DNA from: a virus | Virus record (IMG/VR): IMGVR_UViG_3300043429_000464 | Coordinates: 1 to 36,599 of that record | Direction: 5' to 3' (one strand) | Length of the DNA stretch: 36,599 bases | Part shown: positions 24,660 to 29,849 of the stretch, in pieces | How the letters are laid out: each line of letters begins with the position of its first letter | Numbering within the stretch: position 1 is the first letter of the stretch | Position numbers and translations under genes: made by a program | The notes under the pieces: model-generated | Seen by the model: only the letters and a program-made list of their open reading frames with translations | Told to the model about the DNA's origin: nothing | Database searches by the model: none

Positions 24660-24971
24660 TCACAGCCCCAGGAGTTTCAAAAGGATCGGAAGGACGATCG
24701 GCAGGATCTCTTTCAGGAAATTGGCGAGCCCGTCCCAATTGATCCCGTAGCCGGAATCGCCGTACCAGACAGCCGTGCCAAACTTGGTGGGATCGGCGTC
24801 GTACTGCTCGGCCAGTTCCTCGACCACGGTGTCCTGGAGCTGACGCAACCGGCCAGGGAACAGGCGAAGCGATCGAACGGCCAGGCGTTCACGCAGGCTC
24901 CCGTGCTCTTTGGCCCAACTCAGAACCTGCGAGTAAAATGCTTTTTCGTCAGCGGTGTAGCGAATGCTCAT
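24660..24971 (-). CDS. Small protein with C-terminal hydrophobic helix, 103 aa
   Basis: The first gene of the late block after a 295-base gap. A strong ribosome site (AGGAGG about nine bases upstream) decides the ATG. The N-terminal 70 residues are charged and helical; residues 84-103 (NFLKEILPIVLPILLKLLGL) form a hydrophobic or amphipathic helix rich in Leu/Ile/Pro that could insert in a membrane. A holin-type or membrane-active role is possible from this and from the neighbouring signal-peptide and membrane proteins, but no family is recognised. Confidence 0.72.
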   Translation of the reverse strand: MSIRYTADEKAFYSQVLSWAKEHGSLRERLAVRSLRLFPGRLRQLQDTVVEELAEQYDADPTKFGTAVWYGDSGYGINWDGLANFLKEILPIVLPILLKLLGL

Positions 24972-25266
24972 TGTGCGTACCCTCCTACCTACCTAGAAAC
25001 CAAAAACCGCGAAAATCGGAACTGCCGGAAGGAATTTTGTCGGATTTTTTTTGGCTCCGCTACTGGCGAGAGCGTGAACACTTGGGAGGACGATAAACGC
25101 CAGTATTAGCGATAGTAATAAATATCAGCGGACAGATGGTGTCTCAGTGCGAGGGCAGGATGGGTAGGCTAGGAAAGGACCCGCCATTTTGGCAGTCTAG
25201 GAATGAGACAAGAAAGTCTCAAAATGCGACGGCTACCCTGGGTGAGTGGGTGGTACTTTTTGGTCA
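24972..25266. other. Intergenic region upstream of late genes
   Basis: About 295 bases with no convincing coding frame. It contains an AT-rich stretch (about 25092-25128), one GGTGTC site near 25137 and a 6-bp inverted repeat with a 6-base loop (TGAGAC/GTCTCA, 25204-25221). A leftward late promoter is expected here or upstream of the resolvase gene, but I cannot point to a confident -35/-10 pair. Confidence 0.5.
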
Positions 25267-25614
25267 TCATCGCCTTCTCACCGCGACCACTAGCAGCCCG
25301 CCTGGCTTGCACTCTGCACGCTCCAGCACCAGTCGATCGATCTGTGAGTCATCATCGATCAGCCCGCCGTGAACGATGGCGTCGAGGCTTGCCTTCGTAA
25401 GGTTGTCAAGGTCTCGCCTCCTGCGATCCGGCGGGTGAACCAAAATCTCAACCTCGAGCCTAGCATCGCCGAACGGCTCCATCCCGGCCAGCAGCTCGGT
25501 GACGCGATCGCGGTACAGCCTGCCAGCTCGGCTCAGGATGGTACGTGCGCCGACTCGTCGCCAGAGCTGATTCACGCTGGGCGGGAACGGTAGCAGGATC
25601 TCAACTTGGTCCAT
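25267..25614 (-). CDS. rusA: RusA-type Holliday junction resolvase, 115 aa
   Basis: The N-terminus ILLPFPPSVNQLWRR and the core DLDNLTKASLDAIVHGGLIDDDSQIDRL carry the RusA signature, including the acidic residues (DxDN and the DDD cluster) that bind magnesium. Length (115) is close to E. coli RusA (120). The enzyme cuts four-way DNA junctions, resolving recombination intermediates or branched concatemers before packaging. It is the first leftward gene, reading away from the AT-rich divergent region. A GGAGG ribosome site lies eight bases before the ATG. Confidence 0.93.
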   Translation of the reverse strand: MDQVEILLPFPPSVNQLWRRVGARTILSRAGRLYRDRVTELLAGMEPFGDARLEVEILVHPPDRRRRDLDNLTKASLDAIVHGGLIDDDSQIDRLVLERAECKPGGLLVVAVRRR

Positions 25615-25618
25615 CGGT

Positions 25619-25657
25619 TCAGCCTCCGTGTCCGCCTTGTCTCTTATATATAGACAC
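25619..25657 (-). CDS. Possible 12-residue leader peptide before the resolvase
   Basis: A GTG start with a near-perfect AGGAGG site (25662-25667, four bases away) opens a 12-codon frame (VSIYKRQGGHGG) that ends five bases before the resolvase's own ATG region, overlapping the GGAGG that serves the resolvase. Ribosomes leaving this leader could affect resolvase translation. It may equally be chance. Confidence 0.25.
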   Translation of the reverse strand: MSIYKRQGGHGG

Positions 25658-25691
25658 TCTCCCTCCTTTTTACCATAAAACTACTCAAGGA

Positions 25692-25936
25692 GACACCCTT
25701 ACTGACACCTGACGATCGAAACTACTATATATATTTATTTCCTTATTTTTATTGGGTATTCTTCAAAATTAGGTGTCAGGAAAGGTGTCGGGATTTTTGG
25801 TATCGTCAATGACGCCTCAAAAAAAAACCGTTCGACACTCGACGGCTAATGGACGGATCGGTTGACGCATTACTTAGGAAATCTTTGACTCGCCACTAGC
25901 CAGTAATCTTACATTCGATACATTACAGTAGGTGTC
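25692..25936. repeat. AGGTGTC repeat set (putative operators or iterons)
   Basis: The 7-mer AGGTGTC occurs at 25771-25777, 25783-25789 and 25930-25936 on the plus strand and at 25704-25710 on the minus strand, with close variants at 25692-25698 and 25833-25839. Two copies are spaced 12 bases apart, start to start. TGACACCT (25703-25710) and AGGTGTCA (25771-25778) form an 8-bp inverted pair flanking the AT-rich block. The last copy lies 33 bases before the first rightward start codon. Confidence 0.55.
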
Positions 25937-25968
25937 TGTTTTGTTTTCTGTTTTGTAAGGAGCTTGGT

Positions 25969-26238
25969 ATGAGTTTTCGTCGTGTGATTTCGATTCCACT
26001 TCCACAGGGCTGGGCGGAAGCGATTAAAATCCAGTTGAACGGCATGCCGATTTCAACGTGGATTCGAGAGATTGCCATCCGCAACGAACTGGAGCGACGA
26101 GGCGTTCTAATGGTGCCACGTGACGTCGCCAAGAAACTGATGCGGGATGCAGTGCCGATCAGTGCCGATCTGCTGGATCGGGCGGATCCAGAGGTCGCAG
26201 AAGAGGCAATACTTGCGATGCGTCGAGCACAAAAGTAG
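25969..26238 (+). CDS. Putative ribbon-helix-helix-like regulator, 89 aa
   Basis: The first rightward gene, with an AAGGAG site (25957-25962) six bases before the ATG. The N-terminus SFRRVISIPLPQGWAEAIKIQLNGMPISTWIREIAIRNELERRG suggests a short beta strand followed by two helices, the layout of ribbon-helix-helix DNA-binding proteins, and it is basic there. The C-terminus is acidic (DLLDRADPEVAEEA). A regulator binding the AGGTGTC sites just upstream is an attractive but unproved idea. The gene is followed directly by a strong intrinsic terminator, so it is its own transcription unit. Confidence 0.68.
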   Translation: MSFRRVISIPLPQGWAEAIKIQLNGMPISTWIREIAIRNELERRGVLMVPRDVAKKLMRDAVPISADLLDRADPEVAEEAILAMRRAQK

Positions 26239-26261
26239 CCAGCTTTTCCCATCGAATTTTC

Positions 26262-26294
26262 AGCCACTTGGGCGATTTTCCCAGGTGGCTTTTT
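26262..26294 (+). terminator. Rho-independent terminator after the first rightward gene
   Basis: An 11-bp stem (AGCCACTTGGG with CCCAGGTGGCT, one G-U pair), a 7-base loop and a run of five T residues. It starts 24 bases after the stop codon of the putative regulator and isolates that gene from the following ones. Confidence 0.88.
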
Positions 26295-26334
26295 GCTTGC
26301 CAGAAAATATCTCAAAAATTATTTACGGTTGGCC

Positions 26335-26362
26335 TTGCATTGGTCGATCTATCCGCTATCGT
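26335..26362 (+). promoter_or_regulatory. Weak candidate sigma70-type promoter
   Basis: A promoter is needed after the terminator at 26262-26294. TTGCAT (26335-26340) and TATCGT (26357-26362) with a 16-base spacer is the best pair I see, 45 bases before the next gene's start. The match to consensus is poor (about 3/6 and 4/6). Confidence 0.3.
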
Positions 26363-26407
26363 TATTGATGTGCGGCAGGGAAATCAACTTCAACAGGAGA
26401 CACGACG

Positions 26408-26575
26408 ATGACGATTCAGCAAGCAGCAGACCGAGCGGCAGAATACCTGGCAGCAGTTTCGGCAGCAGTGGACATCGAGATTCAGGTTGTGACCTCTGCG
26501 GGTCACACGATGTACGCGATCTTTGATCGCAACGGCCTTGTTGATGCTAGCCTGGCTCCACGAATCTGCGACTGA
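26408..26575 (+). CDS. Small protein, 55 aa
   Basis: A 55-residue frame with an AGGAGACA ribosome site about seven bases upstream. It opens TIQQAADRAAEYLAAVSAAVDIEIQVV, a helix followed by a strand, and ends with DASLAPRICD. Codon use matches its neighbours. It is framed by an upstream and a downstream intrinsic terminator (26262-26294 and 26594-26624), so it is probably transcribed as a single-gene message. Function unknown. Confidence 0.65.
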   Translation: MTIQQAADRAAEYLAAVSAAVDIEIQVVTSAGHTMYAIFDRNGLVDASLAPRICD

Positions 26576-26593
26576 CGCAGTTCACGACAGTTT

Positions 26594-26624
26594 GCCGCCC
26601 GGTCGCAGTGGCCGGGTGGCTTTT
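26594..26624 (+). terminator. Rho-independent terminator
   Basis: A 9-bp GC-rich stem (GCCGCCCGG with CCGGGTGGC, one G-U pair), a 9-base loop and TTTT. It lies 19 bases after the 55-residue gene. The loop-side and stem sequence GGGTGGCTTTT resembles that of the previous terminator. Confidence 0.85.
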
Positions 26625-26648
26625 CTAACGACAGCAACAGGAGACACG

Positions 26649-26900
26649 ATGATGGCGACGACAGCGTTTGAAATCGTGCGGGTGGACGTGTTAGCGGCAC
26701 CGAGCTGGGAGTCTGGCTGGCGGGTGTGTGCAGTCAGGAGCGATGGAACCCGGGATTTGTTCTGGAGCGATGCGGACACCTTGAACGACGCCATTGAGGA
26801 GGCGATCGACCGGTACGATCTGCCAGCCACCCGCGATGACTTCGGCGTCTGCGCCCGTGAAGGCTGGGCCATCTGGGAGCGGGCGGAAGATGGCGAGTGA
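26649..26900 (+). CDS. Small hypothetical protein, 83 aa
   Basis: The start is placed at the double ATG (26649) preceded by AGGAGACACG; a longer frame running back to 26523 would cross the terminator and is rejected. The sequence FEIVRVDVLAAPSWESGWRVCAVRSDGTRDLFWSDADTLNDAIEEAIDRY looks like a small alpha/beta domain; the acidic DTLNDAIEEAIDRY helix recalls antirepressor- or DUF-type small phage proteins. The end overlaps the next start by eleven bases. Confidence 0.7.
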   Translation: MMATTAFEIVRVDVLAAPSWESGWRVCAVRSDGTRDLFWSDADTLNDAIEEAIDRYDLPATRDDFGVCAREGWAIWERAEDGE

Positions 26901-26979
26901 TTTGACCCTAGCCGATCTCATCGGCATCGTTGCGGTGTTCGTTTTGATTCTGGCGGTTTATCTGACTGGCGGTGAGTGA
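26890..26979 (+). CDS. Single-span membrane micro-protein, 29 aa
   Basis: Start ATG 26890 lies inside the preceding gene, with GGAAG-type sequence before it. After a polar ASDLTLAD come about 16 hydrophobic residues (LIGIVAVFVLILAVYL) and a short TGGE end. This is a plausible membrane micro-protein, common in phage early regions. Overlap with its neighbour suggests translational coupling. Because of its size, chance cannot be excluded. Confidence 0.55.
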   Translation: MASDLTLADLIGIVAVFVLILAVYLTGGE

Positions 26980-26987
26980 CAGATACT

Positions 26988-27104
26988 GGATCGGCGGCGT
27001 GGCGTGTCGACTGTTGCGCAGCAGTTGGCCGGAGACGCAACTTTCCTGCGGAGACTAATTACCTCCGGCGAAAGGAGACGCAGGTTCGATTCCTGCCCGA
27101 TCCA
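26988..27104 (+). tRNA. tRNA-like element 1 (T arm and acceptor intact; oversize interior)
   Basis: A perfect 7-bp acceptor-type helix (GGATCGG 26988-26994 with CCGATCC 27097-27103) encloses a textbook T arm (GCAGG-TTCGATT-CCTGC, 27080-27096) that abuts the 3' acceptor strand with no gap. The interior between 5' acceptor and T arm is 85 bases, twice the normal length. It includes a 6-bp stem with an AGTTGG-bearing loop (GTTGCG/CGCAAC, 27013-27041) and a hairpin CGGAG/CTCCG with a 9-base loop (27049-27067). No standard 7-base anticodon loop is found, so no amino acid is assigned. CCA is not encoded. Confidence 0.5.
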
Positions 27105-27143
27105 CTGGTTTTGGTTTTGTGGTTTTCAACAAGGAGATTGATT

Positions 27144-27362
27144 GTGCGACGTGACAAGAGAAATCGACTCGGTATCGGCATCATCGAGGCGTGGTTGATT
27201 TTCTGGGGCGTGGTGGGTGTGCTGGGTACCGTTGAAGGCTTTTTCCAGCCCGGCGAGCGACTGGCCGAATGGGTGACAGGCGAGGATGTTTTCATCGATG
27301 GCAAGCCGTCAGAATGGAATCCGTGGTGGGGCGACAAGCCAAAGCCTCCGACTGTGGAGTAG
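27144..27362 (+). CDS. Small membrane protein, 72 aa
   Basis: An AAGGAG site eight bases upstream selects the GTG at 27144; earlier in-frame starts would read through tRNA-like element 1. After a basic N-terminus (RRDKRNR) there is one membrane segment (GIIEAWLIFWGVVGVLGTVEGFF, about residues 11-33) and a polar Trp-rich tail (SEWNPWWGDKPKPP). The basic residues before the span predict an in-to-out topology with the tail outside. Function unknown. Confidence 0.68.
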   Translation: MRRDKRNRLGIGIIEAWLIFWGVVGVLGTVEGFFQPGERLAEWVTGEDVFIDGKPSEWNPWWGDKPKPPTVE

Positions 27363-27369
27363 GCGTGGC

Positions 27370-27415
27370 GGGTCGGCTCATTGGAGTTTAGCGGGTTCAA
27401 ATCCCGCCCGACCTG
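27370..27415 (+). tRNA. tRNA-like element 2 (mini: acceptor, small hairpin, T arm)
   Basis: GGGTCGG (27370-27376) pairs with CCGACCT (27408-27414; six Watson-Crick pairs plus G-U). The T arm GCGGG-TTCAAAT-CCCGC (27391-27407) abuts it exactly. Only 14 bases (27377-27390) take the place of D arm, anticodon arm and variable loop; they can form CTC-ATTG-GAG, a tiny D-arm-like hairpin with GG. Too short for an anticodon arm. The 3' half from 27391 to 27416 matches element 3 at all but one base. No CCA encoded. Confidence 0.5.
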
Positions 27416-27463
27416 ATGAGAAGTGTATAACGCTTGGGTTCATCGAGCCGCCAAAGGAAAATT

Positions 27464-27712
27464 ATGACTAAACCAAAAGACGTTGTGGGCGGCTTCGATG
27501 CAACCCATTGTTCCACGGCCATTACACGTTCAAAGATTGACGTTCGCATCATCGGAGATCATCCACACACCGGAAAGAGCGGGTGGATTCCTCTTCGCAA
27601 TGGCGAGCCAGAGACGGTCAATATGTTCGGTCGCCTTATGGCCAAGATTGAGTTTCCAGACGGCACAGGGTGCTACGCAGAAATGCGGCACTTTTCTATT
27701 TACAAGGATTGA
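27464..27712 (+). CDS. Small hypothetical protein, 82 aa
   Basis: The ATG at 27464 has an AAAGGAAA site seven bases upstream; a longer frame from 27434 is not favoured. The sequence has two conserved-looking blocks (CSTAITRSKIDVRIIGDHPHTGKSGWIPL and AKIEFPDGTGCYAEMRHF) of beta character. The HPHTGKSGWIP block resembles KOW/SH3-like folds seen in small RNA- or ribosome-binding proteins ('G..G.V'), but this is a weak hint. It lies between tRNA-like elements 2 and 3. Confidence 0.68.
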   Translation: MTKPKDVVGGFDATHCSTAITRSKIDVRIIGDHPHTGKSGWIPLRNGEPETVNMFGRLMAKIEFPDGTGCYAEMRHFSIYKD

Positions 27713-27714
27713 TT

Positions 27715-27963
27715 GTGAACGGTTATTTATTGATGGCACGCATGGAGATGGATGATCTGCCTTTGCGTTGGTTTGCAAACGAAGTTTCAATGGGGCATTG
27801 GTTGCAGTTTTCGCCGTCTTCGTTCCTCGATGAAATTGATGATTTGGTGGCAAAACATAGGCTATCAAGGTCTCCATTGCTCAGGATTGAAGCATGGCAG
27901 TATCAAGACAGCGAGTTGGTAAAGATTACGCACGTTATGGGTTTCGAGCACATTGAGGGATAG
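27715..27963 (+). CDS. Small hypothetical protein, 82 aa
   Basis: The likely start is GTG 27715, two bases after the previous stop, with AAGGA ten bases upstream; a downstream ATG at 27733 is possible. The product is acidic to neutral with an aromatic-rich core (LRWFANEVSMGHWLQFSPSSF) and a second half of helix and strand (RIEAWQYQDSELVKITHVMGF). No family recognised. Gene packing on both sides (stop and next ATG one base apart) supports it as coding. Confidence 0.65.
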   Translation: MNGYLLMARMEMDDLPLRWFANEVSMGHWLQFSPSSFLDEIDDLVAKHRLSRSPLLRIEAWQYQDSELVKITHVMGFEHIEG

Positions 27964-27964
27964 C

Positions 27965-28273
27965 ATGGCTAGTAACACGTTCACGATTGAAATTTGCGAC
28001 GAAGATCGACGCCGTATTGATGCGCTGGTCGATGCGTTGAAGAAAAGCGAAGGATTGTCCAAGTTGCTGGAGCAGCGAGACGCAAAGTTAAGTGTGGTGG
28101 TCGCACATTGCGAGCACCCAGTTGTCGCCCATGATATTGACGATGGAGCGACATGCAGTAAGTGCGGAAAAGACTTGGGGTGGTTTTGCCACATCTCACC
28201 GAAGCATTTTTGCGAGTACACCGACGACGACGAATTGTGCATTCATTGTGGTGCACCGGAAGAGCGCCAGTAG
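27965..28273 (+). CDS. Zinc-ribbon-containing small protein, 102 aa
   Basis: ATG 27965 follows the previous stop by one base. The N-terminal half is a charged helix region (EDRRRIDALVDALKKSEGLSKLLEQRD). The C-terminal half has paired cysteines, CSKCGKDLGWFC and CIHCG, plus His residues, enough for a zinc ribbon. Such proteins often bind nucleic acid. The stop codon TAG (28271-28273) overlaps the first bases of tRNA-like element 3. Confidence 0.7.
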   Translation: MASNTFTIEICDEDRRRIDALVDALKKSEGLSKLLEQRDAKLSVVVAHCEHPVVAHDIDDGATCSKCGKDLGWFCHISPKHFCEYTDDDELCIHCGAPEERQ

Positions 28274-28329
28274 GTCCGTGGAACAAGCGTTATACAGAGT
28301 AGCGGCGGGTTCGAATCCCGCCCGACCTG
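28272..28329 (+). tRNA. tRNA-like element 3 (D-arm-less, with a 5-bp/7-base hairpin)
   Basis: The T arm GCGGG-TTCGAAT-CCCGC (28305-28321) abuts CCGACCT (28322-28328), which pairs with AGGTCCG (28272-28278) at six of seven positions. Between them is a hairpin of anticodon-arm size, CGTTA-TACAGAG-TAGCG (28288-28304; one G-U pair), with a 7-base loop. The loop would place CAG in the anticodon position but has A where U33 is nearly invariant. There is no D arm and no variable loop, giving 57 bases. Its 5' end overlaps a stop codon. Function as a decoding tRNA is doubtful. Confidence 0.48.
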
Positions 28330-28385
28330 ATTTTGATTGCAGTGAACTGTTCGAAAAATTCGAAGGGTTGGCAAAGGAGACAGCG

Positions 28386-28793
28386 ATGGCGGACGGTTTT
28401 CGAGGCATCCCCGGCGTGCCGGAGGGGTGGGAGTTGGTGAGGATTACTGAAGATCCAAAGTCTGGTGAGTTTGCACTTGAATGGCCCAATAGGGCTGTTA
28501 TGGTGACTGATCCTGACATGTGGGAACTGGCTGTAATCATCCGCAAGATCGAGAAACCGAAGCGGTATCGCCCGTTTGCCAATGCTGCGGAGTTCAAGCC
28601 GCATCGGGATCGGTGGATTCGATTTGCTTCTGATGATTCATCTGCGTGCTGGAAGGTGAGCTGGTATCGAGATGATGGTGTTTTTTTAAATCACGGGCCA
28701 GAAAGGAGACATTTGACCTTTGGCCTCGTGTTTGAAGAATGGACGTTTGACGATGGCACTCCCTTCGGCGTGGAGGTGACAGATGGCGAGTGA
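28386..28793 (+). CDS. Hypothetical protein, 135 aa
   Basis: AAGGAGACAGCG precedes the ATG at 28386. The N-terminus MADGFRGIPGVPEGWELVRI is a pattern seen in small phage and planctomycete proteins ('PGVPEGWELVRIG'), usually found before short accessory domains of unknown role. The remainder is rich in Trp, Arg and Asp (YRPFANAAEFKPHRDRWIRF; FEEWTFDDGTPFG). No membrane segment. It overlaps the following gene by eleven bases. Confidence 0.72.
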   Translation: MADGFRGIPGVPEGWELVRITEDPKSGEFALEWPNRAVMVTDPDMWELAVIIRKIEKPKRYRPFANAAEFKPHRDRWIRFASDDSSACWKVSWYRDDGVFLNHGPERRHLTFGLVFEEWTFDDGTPFGVEVTDGE

Positions 28794-28977
28794 CGCAAGC
28801 AAAGACGATGACTGGGATGACTCTGAATCGTGCGCGGTCGAGTGCGATCGCTGTGGCGACGTGCTGAAATGCAAGCTTACCGAAGATCCTTACATCGCTG
28901 AAGTAAACCCAGAAGACGAGAACGGATTGGATTGGTGGTGCTATCGATGCTGGGACCAAAGGCATGGAGACATCTAA
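28783..28977 (+). CDS. Small zinc-finger protein, 64 aa
   Basis: A GGAGGTGACAG leader precedes ATG 28783. The first 20 residues are very acidic (KDDDWDDSES), then CDRCGDV...CKC... and WWCYRCW supply two CxxC knuckles about 30 residues apart. A structural zinc site is likely. The same GGAGGTGACAGATG block recurs before the next gene. Phage-encoded acidic zinc proteins often bind host proteins or act as DNA mimics, but nothing specific is shown. Confidence 0.72.
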   Translation: MASDASKDDDWDDSESCAVECDRCGDVLKCKLTEDPYIAEVNPEDENGLDWWCYRCWDQRHGDI

Positions 28978-28993
28978 GAAACGGAGGTGACAG

Positions 28994-29416
28994 ATGAGCG
29001 ACGTTGACGCGCTGGCCTGTGTGCTGGATGAGCGGTACGGCATGGATGGATGGGCCATGTGGCGAGCTACGATCGGTGGCTGGGTGGTCAAGATCGAGAG
29101 CGACAAGAGCACACACAGCAAGCCAACCATCAGCCAAGCACTCAAAGCAGCAATTGACTACAAGCCTTTGCCGGTGGTTCCGAGAAGGCCGGGCCTGTTT
29201 TCGGCTGCTGGTGCAGGCATATACAAAGCCGGCAAACGTGGTTGGGGGGTTGAGTATAAGGGGCGTGATTGTTGCGTCTGGTTGGACACAAAGAAGCTAG
29301 CCGAGCAATGGGCCAAGCAGGAAGAAGAGCGGGCTGATAAAGCCTACGACGACTGGATGGACAATCACGGCTGGACGTTGGGAAAGCAGGAAGGAGTGGA
29401 CTTTAGGTATGAGTGA
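28994..29416 (+). CDS. Hypothetical protein, 140 aa
   Basis: GGAGGTGACAG directly precedes ATG 28994. The sequence contains WAMWRATIGGWVVKIESD, TISQALKAAIDYKPLP and a C-terminal charged helix (KKLAEQWAKQEEERADKAYDDWMDNHGW). It reads like a single-domain accessory protein with a strand-rich first half. The 3' end overlaps the next gene by eight bases. No family identified. Confidence 0.7.
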   Translation: MSDVDALACVLDERYGMDGWAMWRATIGGWVVKIESDKSTHSKPTISQALKAAIDYKPLPVVPRRPGLFSAAGAGIYKAGKRGWGVEYKGRDCCVWLDTKKLAEQWAKQEEERADKAYDDWMDNHGWTLGKQEGVDFRYE

Positions 29417-29642
29417 CAACAGGCAGACCGATGCGGAGCTGGTCAAGTGCTTGCGAACGCTGGCGACCTGGAAAACACTGCCACTTGCCATTGAAGTTTT
29501 TGTGGCGTCAGCCGACCGGCTAAAGCAGTATCACAACGAGGTAACGAGCGTGCTCGAGCTACTCGACGGACTGGCGGAGCAATGGGGTGATGAAGCGGTT
29601 TTTCGACGTTGCCGGGATCGGCTAAGGGAGTTGGTAAAGTAG
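29409..29642 (+). CDS. Small helical protein, 77 aa
   Basis: This short protein is nearly all helix (AELVKCLRTLATWKTLPLAIEVFVASADRLKQYHNEVTSVLELLDGLAEQWGDEAVFRRCRDRLRELVK). Such simple helical proteins could dimerise. The ATG lies eight bases inside the previous gene with GGAGTGG-type spacing upstream. The stop TAG is five bases before tRNA-like element 4 begins. Function unknown. Confidence 0.68.
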   Translation: MSDNRQTDAELVKCLRTLATWKTLPLAIEVFVASADRLKQYHNEVTSVLELLDGLAEQWGDEAVFRRCRDRLRELVK

Positions 29643-29647
29643 TCTTC

Positions 29648-29719
29648 ACCCGTGGTGTAATCCAGGAAACACAATCAGCCTCGGCTGAAAGTTGCGGGTT
29701 CAAATCCCGCAGGCGGGTA
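29648..29719 (+). tRNA. tRNA-like element 4 (full length, anticodon arm with 4-base loop)
   Basis: This is the most tRNA-like in length (72 bases). ACCCGT (29648-29653) pairs with GCGGGT (29713-29718). A D arm GTGT-AATCCAGGAA-ACAC (29655-29672) contains the expected GG. A T arm TGCGGG-TTCAAAT-CCCGCA (29693-29711) is excellent. The middle hairpin is TCAGC-CTCG-GCTGA (29675-29688): five strong pairs closed by only four bases, not seven, so no anticodon loop can form unless that stem melts. Probably not a decoding tRNA; a remnant or a structural mimic. Confidence 0.5.
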
Positions 29720-29849
29720 TCCTGATGGCGAGCGTTAGAAACCGACATGGCGCGTTCGTCAGGGCTCCGGGTAGCTGTGAGAACCGGACAACAAACATCC
29801 GCAGCAGCAGTCGAGCGGGCGAGACTCCAATGTCCTGCGGCGATTGCAT
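29720..29849 (+). other. Non-coding spacer between tRNA-like elements 4 and 5
   Basis: No convincing gene. It contains a D-arm-like hairpin AGTC-GAGCGGGCGA-GACT (29809-29826) that could belong to a longer version of element 5, but I find no matching acceptor strand at the proper distance. A frame reading through both elements exists only because T-arm sequence happens to lack stops. Confidence 0.45.

Larger units (their letters stand above)
25615..25968. promoter_or_regulatory. AT-rich divergent control region
   Basis: This 354-base stretch separates the leftward and rightward operons. It is the most AT-rich part of the window (for example 25723-25770) and carries a set of AGGTGTC-type sites in both orientations. 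It must hold the divergent promoters, and its features would also suit a replication origin. One -35-like TTGACT (25885-25890) followed 18 bases later by TTACAT is a weak rightward candidate. On the minus strand a TATATATA run (about 25645-25652) lies upstream of the resolvase. Confidence 0.6.

Noticed and set aside
25204-25221. Inverted repeat TGAGAC/GTCTCA as a terminator
   Set aside because: Only six pairs with no following T run in either direction.
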